From positions 130,579,001 to 130,643,000 of the forward strand of contig CM032228.1 of NCBI GenBank assembly GCA_019009955.1: DNA of 64,000 nt, in the 5' to 3' direction. Below, piece by piece: positions 23,805-34,593 of the stretch. The stretch is from Riptortus pedestris. Taxonomy: Eukaryota > Arthropoda > Insecta > Hemiptera > Alydidae. A program made the translations under genes and the position numbers. The notes below the pieces were generated by a model. The model was given only the letters and a program-made list of their open reading frames with translations, was not told where the DNA came from and did no database searches. Position 1 is the first letter of the stretch. Every line of letters begins with the position of its first letter.

Positions 23805-25354
23805 AGCCAAGGTACCCGGCTTCGCTCGGGAAATCATTTGAGACGGAAAGATTTTATTTTGTTTTTGGCAATGTTTCTATGTGTACAACTGCTCTTCCGG
23901 CTGTGCGCACTTTTCCCCGTAAGGGTCAATGGCCGACTTATGGAAAAAAAAAATTTAGATTTGGAGAATAAATGAAAATAAGTCTCTAATCATCCCCTCT
24001 CCACTGTTTGACACACCGTGAATAATTCAAACCATAATCATGGATAGCATTTATTATAATTAAATATCATCTATAATGTACGTATTTTGTATATACAATC
24101 TAGCTAATATACCCGGCACTGCCCGTGAAATCATCGTTGACTGACTAATGATTGTATTTTATAGAAAATCGTTGAAAACCCAATTGGAATCGGAATATCA
24201 CAATTTTTCATTTCAGGCCTCCCTCATAACCCACACTCCTGTTTGGACCTAAAAATTTTAATATATCTTAAAATCATGGAAGAATTAATGCTAATTCACA
24301 TTCCCAGTTTTTTTAAGTTAGGTTAAATTGTTAGTGCCCAACAAAATTGTTGGCTCCCGTTCTAGTTTTTAGTGTATATCTCGTTTATACTTTGTTATAC
24401 GACAAAAATGAATATAACAAAAGTTAATTTAAATAACAAAATAAACAACCTGTGTCATGTGCATATTTGCAGAAAAACCAATATAAAACGAAATACCGCT
24501 ATTTTTAATTTCAGGCCTCCCTTACAACCCCCACTCCTGTCCGTCCCTAGAAATGTTAGTATGGCTTATTATAATAAAGGCGTTAGTACTAATACGCATA
24601 CCGAGTTTCATTAAGTTAGGTTGAGTCATTTGAGCCAAATAAAATTGTTGACTCCGGCTATAATTTCTAGCGTATGACGCCTTTATACTTCGGTATACGA
24701 CAATAGTGTATATAACAAAAGTTTCTCTAAATAACAAAATAAACAATTTTTGTTATGTGCATATTTCCGGAAACCCCAATAGGAAACGAAATATCACTAT
24801 ATTTAATTCCAGCCCTCCCTTATAACCCCCACTCCTGCCCGTCCCTAGAAATGTTAGTATGGCTTATTATAAGGAAGGCGTTAGTTCTAATTCACATACC
24901 GAGTTTGGTTTTTGTGCCAAATAAAATTGTTGAATTCCGCAGTAGCTTTTAACGTATAACTCATTTAAACTTCGGAATACGATGAAAGTGTTTATGACAA
25001 AAGTTACTCTAAATAACAAAATAAATAACTTTTGTTATGTGCATATTTGCCAAAAAACCAATAGAAAACAAAATATCGCGACTTTTAATAGCAGGCCTCC
25101 TTTATAACCCCCACTCCTGTTCGTCTCAGAGAAAACTAATATAGTCTAAAGTCTAAGTTGGGTTAGTAGTAATATACATACCAAGTTTCATAAAATTTAG
25201 TTCAGCCGTTTATGCATGAAAAGGTAACAAACAAACAAACAGACACGAAAGAAACAAAATGCAGTTATGGTGTCTATGACATGTGAAACAAAAAGTTATC
25301 GTCAAATTTAGCGAAAAAAATCAATGTACAGACCGAGGTCACAATTTTATATAT
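23805..25354 (+). repeat. Element with internal ~297-bp monomers, four units
   Basis: It starts with 'ctagccaaggtacccggctt', then 'cgctcggg' (about 23,804). A second head-like 'tacccggcactgcccgtg' lies at 24,110. Monomer anchors fall at about 24,214, 24,512, 24,810 and 25,092, so spacing is about 298, 298 and 282 bp. The tail 'ttcagccgtttatgcatg', (acaa)n and 'tgtctatgacatgtgaaac' ends in a short TA run at about 25,350. A second member follows directly. Apparent frames here fall in the repeat and are not genes. Confidence 0.75.
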
Positions 25355-26286
25355 ATACTAGCTCAGATACCCGGCTTCGCCCGGGAATTGATTTGAGGCT
25401 GAATGGTGATGGTATTTTTTTGGCAAGGCTTTACTTTGCACAATATTTTGACATTTACCCGTCCTAGTGTTTAGGGTTAATACCCGTTGTTGGCATTAGT
25501 TAATAATAAAATTAATTTTTTATGTAAGTCTTCACTGACCTCCAAATTGTTGACCCCCTCTATAATTTTTAGCGTATAACGCCTTTATACTTCGGTATAC
25601 GACAATAGTGTATATAAAAAAGTTTCTCTAAATAACAAAATAAACAACTTTTGTTATGGGCATATTTGCTGAATAAGCAATAGGAAACGAAATATCGCTA
25701 TTTTTAATTTCAGGCCTCCCATATAACCCCCACTCCTGCCCGTCCCTAGAAATGTTAGTATGGCTTATTATAAGGAAGGCGTTAGTACTAATTCACATAC
25801 CGAGTTTGGTTTAGTTCGGTTGAATCTTTTGTGCCTAATAAGTTGTTGACTCCCGCTATAGTTTTTAGCGTATAACTCATTTATACTTCCGTATACGGAA
25901 AATGTGCATATAACAAAAGTTACTCTAAATTACAAAATAAAAAACTTGTGTTATATGCATATTTGCTGAAAAAGCAATATGAAACGAAATATCCCTATTT
26001 TTAATTTCAGGCCTCCCTTATAACCCCCACTCCTATTTGTCTTAGAAAATATTAATATAGCCTAAAGTTTAAGTTGGGCTAGTAGTAATATACATACCAA
26101 GTTTCATAAAATTCGGTTCAGCCGTTTATGCGTGAAAAGGTAACAAACAAACAAACAAACAAATAAACAAACAAACAAACAAACAGACACCAAAGAAACA
26201 AAATGCAGTTATGGTGTCTATGACATGTGAAACGAAAAGTTATCTTGAAATTTCGCGAAAAAAATCAATGTACAGACAGAGGTTAC

Positions 26287-26360
<74 letters not shown>
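25355..26360 (+). repeat. Element with internal ~297-bp monomers, two units
   Basis: The head is 'actagctcagatacccggct', then 'tcgcccggg' at about 25,359. Monomer anchors are at 25,711 and 26,008. The tail 'ttcggttcagccgtttatgc' is followed by a longer (acaa)n run (about 26,145-26,185) and a (TA)n tract at about 26,293-26,360. It sits head to tail with the preceding copy and has the same ends but fewer monomers. Confidence 0.75.
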
Positions 26361-26362
<2 letters not shown>

Positions 26363-26568
26363 CGTCCACTTTTTGCAACTAAGGCTAATTGGGACGGGCA
26401 TCTACAGGGCACCACCCTTTTCTATCGATGGTGGGACAAAAGATTTTATTTATGGAATTCCGTCACTAAATAAATTCCCTTGCCCAGGTGGGAATTGAAC
26501 TCGCCACTCTAGGTTTACCATGTGATTTTAAGGTCAACGCTTTAACTCACATGGCTAACCTGAGCCCC
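26361..26568 (-). repeat. tRNA-derived SINE, complete copy
   Basis: Read on the + strand this is the reverse complement: it opens 'aacgtccactttttgcaact' (tail end) and closes 'tcacatggctaacctgagcc' (head). The B-box complement 'gggaattgaactcgcc' is at about 26,491. It abuts the TA tract of the previous element, so it probably inserted into that tract. No clear target duplication is visible because the left flank is simple sequence. Confidence 0.85.
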
Positions 26569-26967
26569 TGATATTTCATTAGAGAATATATATTTTGGGG
26601 TAACCCCACCCTCAAGAAACTATCATAAATAAGTTTTGTAGCAGCTTGGCTGGCTCAATAACAACCCTTAACCTAACCTCTACTAGGTGCCACCTGGTCT
26701 CAGTGGCAGTGTTGCCAGAAACTAATTTAACCTAAAACAATTACTCTAATTTTAAAGTGGGTACACTGCAAGCAACCTCAAAATTACCTTTTAGTTAGGG
26801 TGAAAATTAATGGCGTACCCTCGCAGTTGTATTTATTAGTGGTCCGTTTTTTTTATGAGAACTCTGTTTCAATTTGTTAGTTATTATTTATCCAAAGACT
26901 TGTTGTATAAATTTTTGGTTTTTTTTTGTATAAATTATAGTGGAATTATTACATTCACCTGTATAAA

Positions 26968-27009
26968 ACCCGTAGCCTTAGTTGCAAAAAGTGGAAGTTA
27001 ATTATTAAT
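26968..27009 (+). repeat. SINE tail fragment
   Basis: 'cgtagccttagttgcaaaaa' then 'gtggaagttaattattaat' matches the last ~40 bp of the SINE family. It is 5'-truncated and sits immediately upstream of another SINE copy. Confidence 0.7.
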
Positions 27010-27012
27010 TTC

Positions 27013-27180
27013 GGGGCTCAGGTTAGCCCGTTAGGATTCCCGCCTGGGCAGAGAAATTTATTTAGTGACGGAATTCATTAAATAAAATCCAAAGTACCAC
27101 CCTGGCTAGAAAAGGGTGGTAACCTGTAGATAAACCGTCCCAATTAGCCTAAGTTGCAAAAAGTGGACGTTAATAAATAA
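27013..27180 (+). repeat. tRNA-derived SINE with deleted tRNA head
   Basis: It begins 'ggggctcaggttagcccg' and jumps to 'ttaggattcccgcctgggc', so about 45 bp of the tRNA-like head between A and B boxes is missing. The body and tail are intact ('ccaccctggctagaaaaggg', 'aaaaagtggacgttaataaa'). The internal promoter should be damaged. Confidence 0.8.
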
Positions 27181-27494
27181 TTTAATTTATTACATTCAAG
27201 TTTTTTTATTGTACGTTATAAAAACCCGTTCATTGAAGCTTATTTATTGTTAATAGGCACCGTACTCGCGAGAGGTGCCTAGGAAGGTGGTAAAGCGGCT
27301 ATTTCCTTCTCCTTTTATTGAGTAGTCAGTCTTCTTAGAAGACCCCGTCCATACTCCTTACCCCTCGCCTATTTAGCATCTCTCCTATTTTCCTCTATCC
27401 CGATCCTGTGGATAATAACAAAAACAAAGCAGTATATTTTATAATCAGTTTGATGTATAAATTCTTATCTCAGTGATTTGTGTGACTATGTGCT
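27181..27494. other. Unassigned
   Basis: It contains a short hairpin, aggcacc...ggtgcct, at about 27,256-27,281, and a pyrimidine-rich block. No gene was recognised. Confidence 0.45.
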
Positions 27495-29165
27495 GAAGTC
27501 CTCTTCACATAACTTTAATTAGGCCCATAATTATTAAGAACTTAAAATTTTTTTTTTTTTTTTTACTAGAGTGACTATCATCTCCTAATATTTCAGAGAG
27601 TACTTCTGATATACTAAGGGGCTTTCTTGCGTCCTCATATCTTCTACACTCTATATGTGTGCAACTGTTAGCTCTAATCCTCAAGCAATACAAGTTGGAG
27701 GTTCTTCCTTTTCATCTGATCCTGGTGAGTGAGTCATGTTTGGCCAATTCTAAGGCGACAGTATGATCATTAATTCATCCATTTTTTAGTCCTTGCTGAA
27801 GTATTCCAGGCATTGACACTATTTTTACAATGCTTAGCTTATTAACAGTCGCGTAACTCATGCCATTGACAAGCCTATTTTTCCATGAGTGATACCGTCA
27901 GCGATTGAAACTTCCGACATTAGTGTGCCCTCTGCAACAGCTTTTGCGTCTAAGAAATCACATTTTGTATCTCCGTCTATTCCATAAAAAGTCTATTTGA
28001 ACATGTTTAAGTCTGTGTAGTTATTGTAAAATCTGTTGAATTTCCTTACAGGTGGGATTCTCATTTTTCATCTTTTCAACTTAAGGCTGCAGGAAGAGTC
28101 AGAAAATATTAAAACCTTCATTTTTTCAATTAATAATAAATTAAGAGCAACTATTGCAGCTGTAAGTTCTGCAGTAAACACACTACTTACTATGGGGAGT
28201 GTTCAGAGATCCTTGGCTCAATATATACTACGGCTGAACCAATACCTCAGTTTGATCCATCTTTGTCAGTTTTTGATCCATCTGTGTACACAATCTGGGG
28301 ATAATTTGCATGACTATTTTACTAAATTCATTTGTAAAAGTAAATATAATAGGTTATACTTTTCCTTCCTTCATTCCTCGTTATATGTTTATTTAATTCC
28401 CAATGTACATTAGGCCGAAATAAGAGCCATGGTTCTAGTTGATAGTTTTTATCAAGAACAATCAACCATCTCATATTTCCTGATTGATTTTTTAATAGGA
28501 CGAATGTCATCATTATTGTTCTTTGAGAGATGTATAATTTGTGAGTTTAAAGTTTAAATTAATACGCTATGGATAACCAATCTCGTCAGTAATTTAAAGT
28601 TTCTTCATCAATATCAGCACACAATGCTATTACTGGAATGGACCTGAATGCAACGGATATCATTCTCACGCCACTATAGTGTACTGAATCGTAAAATCCA
28701 TGGGTTGAGCTTTAGAATAAATGGTGCATCCGTAATCCAAAAGCGATCTTACCAGACTTTTATAGAGCTTTAGAAGCGGTAGTCGATCTGTTCCCTATTA
28801 CATGGTCGATATTGCTCTCAGTATATTTAAAGATCCATTACACTTATTTTTAACGTATGTCAGGTGAGGAATCCAAGTGTGTCGTTGGTCAAAGATCATA
28901 CCTAAAAATTTGAAAGATTTTGTTTAGGAAATTGGCAATTATCAATTTTTAAGGTTGGGATACTTAGGAGAGTTCTTTGATTTCTTGAACAATATTGCTT
29001 TTGTCAATAAGTGCTTTATGATTTAAAGAAATCATAAAGCCCATCCCATTAAACCGCTTCTAGGATATATCCAGTGAAGCTTGCATGTCTTTTTCGCATC
29101 GTCAGCACTGCTTGCAACTGTATATAACACTATATCGTTAGGGAATAACAATATATTCACTTAAT
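27495..29165 (-). pseudogene. LINE ORF2 fossil: RT palm to C-terminus
   Basis: Reading leftward on the minus strand: a degenerate catalytic motif FPNDIVLYT at about 29,130 (family F/YADD); the thumb region KFLGMIFDQRHTWIPHLTYV near 28,870; TDRLPLLKLYKSLVRSLLDYG near 28,760; an RNase H start YTDGSKTDKDGSN near 28,290; and the C-terminal YEDARKPLSISEVLSEILGD near 27,620. These are in the normal order of an I/Jockey-type LINE ORF2. Many stops and frameshifts intervene, and an internal A-run (T-run on +, about 27,548-27,564) interrupts the last frame. It is not functional. Confidence 0.85.
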
Positions 29166-29394
29166 GGGATGTTTGTTTGTTATTTATTAGCGTACAAACT
29201 TTGTGCTACAGGGGCTAATAGGAGCATTAAACATACATGTCCTTGTGACTCCCAACAGTGTTTTTTTTAATGAATTCGTCTCAAAGTAAAATCACATTCA
29301 CTACGGCCAATAATTGGTAGATTTCTACGTTTTTTAGAATGTACAGTCCTCCCTGTACACGGGAATAATTTAAAGGCTAAGTAAACCTTTAGTT
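29166..29394. other. Short unassigned interval
   Basis: It follows the LINE fossil; 29,200-29,240 ('gtgctacaggggctaatagg') is common in decayed LINE 5' or 3' flanks, but I cannot place it. Confidence 0.3.
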
Positions 29395-29430
29395 TTAGCC
29401 TTAGTTGAAAACGTGGACATTAATAATTTA
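29395..29430 (+). repeat. SINE tail fragment
   Basis: 'ttagccttagttgaaaacg' then 'tggacattaataat' matches the SINE 3' end with a few changes. Confidence 0.6.
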
Positions 29431-29470
29431 AATTTAAACCTTTAGTTTCGAAAATCAAAATTTAAGTTGT

Positions 29471-29600
29471 TTATTAACGTCCACTTTTTGCAACTAAGGC
29501 TAATTGGGATGGGTTATCTACCGGTTTTCACCCTTTTCTAGCCAGGGTGCGACTAAGGATTTTCTTTTTATTTAATGAACTCCGTCACTAAATGAAATAC
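29471..29600 (-). repeat. tRNA-derived SINE, head missing
   Basis: Reverse-complement tail 'ttattaacgtccactttttg', then 'gggatgggttatctaccgg' and 'tgaactccgtcactaaatg'. It stops before the tRNA-like head, as expected for 5'-truncated retroposition. No clear target duplication. Confidence 0.75.
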
Positions 29601-30544
29601 CTATGAAAACGCTGAACATATGATCTAAACAATATGAACGAGGTTTAATTGAAGATTTTAAATATTAGAAATTCATTTCACATTAATCCTATAAGACATG
29701 CTCGGCTATATGAAGTTGTAGATGATCTTGAACTCATCGAATTTTCCTGTTAAGATATTTGATTTTCTTCTATTTGTTTCAGGTAATAAATAGGTTATAG
29801 TATAGGTATAGTATAGTATAGGTTATTTTTGCCTTTAACTTGAGAAAGTAAATAATAACGTTTTTTTCTTATTATTAATGTAATAATAGCTGTACTACAG
29901 TGACTAATAGCCGCAGCTTACTAACCTAGAAAGCTGGTCGCTCCTAATATCACAGAGTACTTCCAAAGGAATCCATATTTCATTTTTTCTTGGACGAATG
30001 TCTAGGTAGAAGTGGTTAATAGACGCCAGTAGTTAATCCTAGTCTAGTTGTCATTCTTGTCGAATTTTTTACTTCGTTGAACGATTAAACGAAGAATTGT
30101 ATTTGCAAACATTTTTGATTATCAACGAAATAGTTATGATTTGTTTCATCGGAATTATTTGTTTTGACCCGACCTGAACCCATTTTCACTATTTTCGACG
30201 TACGTATGAATATACTTACATACGTAACTCGAATAATTCAACAACTTCTATTTTTAAAATGTTGAAATTTCATATTTCGGAGTGTTGTAATGTTTAGCTG
30301 TGCACCTCGTCTTTTGATCCCAATCGCTAAGGGAGAGGGGCAGTTTAAAGGAGAACGAAAATAAGAATGAAATAAAAAATTAGTCTAAGATAAAATCATA
30401 GATATCTAAGATACAGAGGCCATATTTAAAATCTATCTTTTGGCACGCATCTAAAACTAGTTTATGTAATATAATAAAATTTTGAATATAAAGACATTGG
30501 ATGTAGTTCTTTCTTAACAGCCTCAAATACTTCAATCAGTGTTT
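29601..30544. other. No supported gene
   Basis: AT-rich. 'tatagtataggtatag' repeats at about 29,795-29,825. Nothing else was recognised. Confidence 0.5.
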
Positions 30545-30808
30545 CTCACAGTTTTTTTATAGTAATTTCTCTAGTAACTGTAGTTGTAACTAACACTACA
30601 ATTACAATTACTAACTTTAGTTGTTTTTAGAACTACTGATTTTTTCAACTACTAACTGAAGTTGTGAAATTGTATTTACAATTACTTTAGTTGAAAAATG
30701 TAGTTGCCCATTATCAAAAAGTAATTACATTAGTAGTTGTAGTTGTAACTATATATCAACTAATGTAGTTATAACTTGTAATTGTAATTATAATTTTGCC
30801 CAACTCTG
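30545..30808. repeat. Quasi-repetitive TAGTTGTAA block with a hAT-like right end
   Basis: About 260 bp made of imperfect, both-strand repeats of a tagttgtaact / agttacaactaca type unit. It ends 'aattttgcccaactctg' at about 30,792-30,808, whose complement starts CAGAGTTGGGCAAAATT. CAGRGTTGGGCA-type ends are typical of hAT-superfamily elements, many of which have such self-complementary interiors. A matching left terminus and an 8-bp target duplication are not visible, so the assignment is tentative. Confidence 0.4.
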
Positions 30809-31166
30809 TCTTAGTCGGCCTGAGGCAGTCTGGAAGTCTTACTACTGCAATCTTCATGTATCCACCTAGACTATTGTCTCTGCATTTAATGGTGTAATAT
30901 TGGTGAATAACGGGTTAATTCAGCAACCGATGGAAAGGTGTTGCCGAATATAAAAACAACTAATAGGAATATTCAGATTAAAATTTCGAAAATAAGGCAG
31001 TGGAAAATAACTTTTTATTTGATTTAAGCAATATTCTTGGCCTCTTTTACAATTCTCTTCCTAGTCTGTTTAATAATGAGGGGAACGTAATTCTTCAATC
31101 ATTTCGGTTCAATCAATCAAAGTGTAACTTCAACAAGAAACAAGGATCCAACTCCAACCGGAATAT
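30809..31166. other. Unassigned interval
   Basis: About 360 bp with no gene, TIR or SINE signature recognised. Confidence 0.5.
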
Positions 31167-32108
31167 TTAACATTTGAACGACAAGGCTGTGGCCCAGGAC
31201 AAATTCGACAAGTAGGTGTCATACATGATACCTACCTGCTATATGCATATTTTCCATTTTATTCTGCTCAGAATCACACTTCTTGTCTAAAAATAGCATT
31301 TAGAAAAGTTAAGAAGAATAGTGTGTTAGTGTGTGCTTGTGCTTGTGAGTAACCCCACCCCTCCCCTCCTCGTTACCAATGAGAGCTTAAAATGAAATAT
31401 TAAATAAAAATTAGCAAAAAATATATTTACAGTTCAATAATGTATGATGTAATTTATTATATAATAACGTACTATGTAATATGCAAAGAAGCATATATTA
31501 GTAGCTTATTGCTATTATACAAAAATATTTCTTAGTATAAACAATTATATACGAATAATAACCTACAAAGTACAAAAAAAAAATCAAAGGAAACTCATTT
31601 ATAAAGAAAATAATGCAAAAAAAAACAAACAAAAAAAAAACATGAAACTATTCACTTGACGATTCGATATTGGCAAAACATTCAGGGAAACCATAGTATA
31701 TTATGTTTTCACCGGAAATACTTCTTTGGCATTTATAGCAAAGAAAGGTACCTTTTCTATTTTTTTTTTTATTATTTATAAATTACTATCACTTTCTTCC
31801 ATTTGTCTTAAAATTTCATTTCTAATCTCAACTTCAGTGATATATAGGGAATTCATTGTCATAGAAAATTTACGAGAGGGAACTTAACAACAAGGCTGTG
31901 TCAAATACGACACCTACCGGCACAAACACTCCCAAAAAGTACGAAAAATGGAGAAGGATAGAGCTTTCAATGACCTTGACATGTAGTTGATTATTGAATA
32001 GGGGGGTATTAAGGCACACCAGTCTGGTCCTGTTTGTTACAAGCTCATGAGTGTACAACTTATGACATAGGTGCCACGTATGACACAGCCTTGTCGTTCA
32101 AAGGTTAA
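31167..32108 (-). mobile_element. piggyBac-type element, internally deleted
   Basis: TTAA lies at 31,167-31,170 and 32,105-32,108. Inside, both ends read C(A/C)TTTGAACGACAAGGCTGTG, a 21-bp inverted repeat with one mismatch; the element proper is 934 bp. TTAA duplication is the hallmark of piggyBac transposition. On the minus strand, 31,865-31,780 reads MTMNSLYITEVEIRNEIL, then RQMEESDSNL and stop. Further on, 31,765-31,656 reads GTFLCYKCQRS, GFPECFANIESSSE and stop, resembling the Cys-rich tail of piggyBac transposases. The catalytic DDD region is absent. A further TTAA plus end-like 'acaaggctgtgtcaaatacg' at 31,884-31,910 could mark a nested smaller derivative (31,884-32,108). Confidence 0.7.
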
Positions 32109-32396
32109 TAATGAGCAATGCTAGAATTCAGCCCAATTGATGAGTAAATAACACATTGTTTATTACGCTTACTTTATGCTGTTAAGGCTAAGCAGGACGG
32201 GGCATTATATTGCTTCTCCAGCCAGGTTGGATTTTATTTAGTCACCTATTCACTATGTAAATGCCTACACTTTCCCACGAGACATACTCTCGACTCTGTA
32301 TGAGACCTAAACGTGGCTTGGCCCTTATAGTAGTAACACAAAAAAGTAGATCATTGAAAGCTGTATTTGAGTAATAGCTTCTTATTTTAATTGCAG
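32109..32396. other. Presumed intron or upstream sequence of the 32.4-kb exon
   Basis: No coding sequence is visible. 32,180-32,260 ('ctgttaaggctaagcaggac' then 'ggggcattatatt') weakly resembles a minus-strand SINE body. The interval ends with the pyrimidine-rich acceptor 'cttattttaattgcag' (32,381-32,396). Confidence 0.4.
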
Positions 32397-32728
32397 CTGG
32401 ACTAATTAGCCCATACTTAGTAGGGCGTATTAAGTGTGAATCTCTTGGTAAGGAAGAACTGTCAATGGTTGTACAGCCGCTTCAACCTATAGTTAACCTG
32501 CAAAAAAAGATGACTGAACTGCCTATCGTTAGTCAAATTCGCCGAGAACAGGAGAAAACAGGTGGATTGTCTCTTAATGTCAACGTCTATGGAGAGCCTA
32601 AGTTCTTTGTTTTCATGGGTAAAAATGGAAAACCACACAAAGGTCCGTCAGACTTCCCTGAAGTAGCCAAAATTGAAGGACATAACAAACCAGATAGACA
32701 TTTATTTTCAAAAGGGTATCGATACTGA
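32397..32728 (+). CDS. Probable 3'-terminal exon of an unidentified protein
   Basis: A strong acceptor (cttattttaattgcag) precedes 32,397. From there the frame is open in phase 2, with 109 codons: GLISPYLVGRIKCESLGKEE, then an internal Met at 32,465 and MTELPIVSQIRREQE, VNVYGEPKFFVFMGKNGKP, HKGPSDFPEVAKIEG, ending KGYRY and TGA at 32,726-32,728. Codon use is mixed, without the bias of the repeats around it. A poly(A) signal aataaa follows about 15 bp downstream (32,742). I take it as a last exon that starts at the acceptor, not at the internal ATG. Upstream exons were not found. I do not recognise the protein; the C-terminus is basic and aromatic, with no membrane segment. It could instead be a decayed retrocopy. 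Confidence 0.55.
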
Positions 32729-32741
32729 TTCAAGGCCTTAA

Positions 32742-32747
32742 AATAAA
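32742..32747 (+). promoter_or_regulatory. Poly(A) signal AATAAA
   Basis: It lies 14 bases after the TGA of the 32.4-kb exon. This is unusually close, so the 3' UTR would be very short. Confidence depends on that exon being real. Confidence 0.4.
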
Positions 32748-32922
32748 AGATTGTTATAAAAGGTCAAAGTATATTATTTTAATTAAGTATATTATTAACA
32801 CCTAATTTGGTGACGATCTCACTAATAAATCCTTAGAAGTCCCATTCTGGGTACATGAGTTTGGCAGCCCGACGACAACCCGACCCATGCACTCTGCAGT
32901 AGCACAAATAATAATAGGTATT

Positions 32923-33046
32923 TATTAATTTTAGTTTATAAGTTATAAATTAATTAATTTTAGTTATAAGTTATAAATTAATTAATTTTAGTTATAAGTT
33001 ATAAATTAATTAATTTTAGTTATAAGTTATAAATTAGTTAATTTTA
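32923..33046. repeat. 28-bp tandem repeat, about four units
   Basis: The unit 'gttataagttataaattaat' + 'taatttta' recurs about 4.3 times, the first and last copies imperfect. Each unit is itself partly self-complementary (ttaatt, ttataa). It follows the probable exon by about 200 bp. Confidence 0.9.
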
Positions 33047-33216
33047 TTTTCTAATTTATAACCATAGAAATTTTAATATTTATTTGTCGGGTTATCCACG
33101 ACCCTTCGTGCCATTACACACATCTCAATTCACAACACCCCCTTCTAATGGAACTAGAGTGTTCAGAAGAAGGGGAACTGCCAGGACAACCACGGCAGGT
33201 CACTCTGTCCTATTAC

Positions 33217-33657
33217 CAAAAGTCCGTCACGCAGGGGCTGCGTAAACTAAGCAGATTTCCCACGTGAAGTGTTACAATAGAGAGATTTCATGAGACCCGA
33301 ACAGTTAAGCAAACGGCCGACCTAGCTTTCGGCGGGAAAGTCACTCTCATCCGTTATCCGCCCAGATTTAATAAAATGCAAATATCTCGGTTAATATTCA
33401 AGATAGAGAATAAATGTATAGAACAATATTTATAGTAAATTTAATTTTCAATAAGATTGAATCTATACAATTTTTCGATCCGACGTATAGTAACGGAAAT
33501 ATTTCGAATTTTCAATAACCCTCCCCTCTAAACCCCCCCCCTCCCACTGGTCCGATTTCAGCCGTTAACGAACTTGATCTTTCTTTTTACATAGAACGAC
33601 TAAATATCGAGTTTGGTAACGATCAAACAAAAATTGCGACCGCTAGAGCGGTAACAG

Positions 33658-33696
<39 letters not shown>

Positions 33697-33832
33697 CATA
33701 TACAGTTTTGAGCGGACCTCATTTTCGTCATCTCCTAGGTAGGATCGATGGACATTTGAAGAAAAAAAAACGAAAATTCCGTCATGAGTACAACCTCAAT
33801 AGCTGATTTCCCTTAAGGGAAATCTGCTAAAA
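33217..33832 (+). mobile_element. Helentron-like element, copy D (internally deleted)
   Basis: The left end is 'agtccgtcacgcaggggctg' at 33,221, then 'cgtaaactaagcagatttcc'. About 200 bp of the usual left-centre, including the G-run, is missing. The core resumes at 'caaatatctcggttaatatt' (33,379). The (TA)n tract is at about 33,660-33,692. The right palindrome 'gatttcccttaagggaaatc' is at about 33,806, then 'tgctaaaa'. Copy E follows after only about 30 bp. Confidence 0.8.
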
Positions 33833-33861
33833 TTAACATTTGAAAACTGGGTATCAGATAA

Positions 33862-34525
33862 AAAAGTCCGTCACGCAGGGGCTGCGTAAACTAAGCAGAT
33901 TTCCTATGTGAAGTTTAGCAATAGAGAAATCTGCATACTGGTAACACAACACCACCATAAGTAAATACAAACGGTAATGAGAAATCTTTCAGTTAATTTT
34001 AATAAACTCCCAACTGAAACGGCTTCTGAATTGTAAGAATAATTTATATTTTAATAACTCAAATTTTAGTAGTCCAAGAACTAAAGAAGGGGGGGGGGCG
34101 GATGAACAGAACGTATTTGCATAAATCTCACAAAGAACGTTAGGTAAGGTTAGAAACGACAGGTTCGATTAGAAGCTTCCGCCAGAGCCGACTTACGAAA
34201 ACGGCCGAACTAACCCGAACAACACCCAACCACAGACTTCATAAAAATGCAAATATCTCGGTTAATATTCAAGATAGAGAATAAGTGTATATAAGAATAT
34301 TTATAGTAAATTTAATTTGCAATAAGATTGGTTCTATACAAGTTTTCGATCCGATGCATAATAACGGAGATATTTCGAATTTTCGAAAATCCCCCTTCTA
34401 AACCCCCCCTCCCTCTGGTACGATTTCAGCCATTAACGAACTTGATCTGACTTTTTACATAAAACGGTTAAATATCGAGTTTCGTAACGATCAAACGAAA
34501 ATTGCGACCTCTAGAGCGCTAACAG

Positions 34526-34593
<68 letters not shown>

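Noticed and set aside
26211..26498. Tyr-Ile repeat frames on both strands
   Set aside because: Produced by the (TA)n tract and adjoining SINE sequence; the same artefact occurs at 17,355, 49,506 and 58,206.
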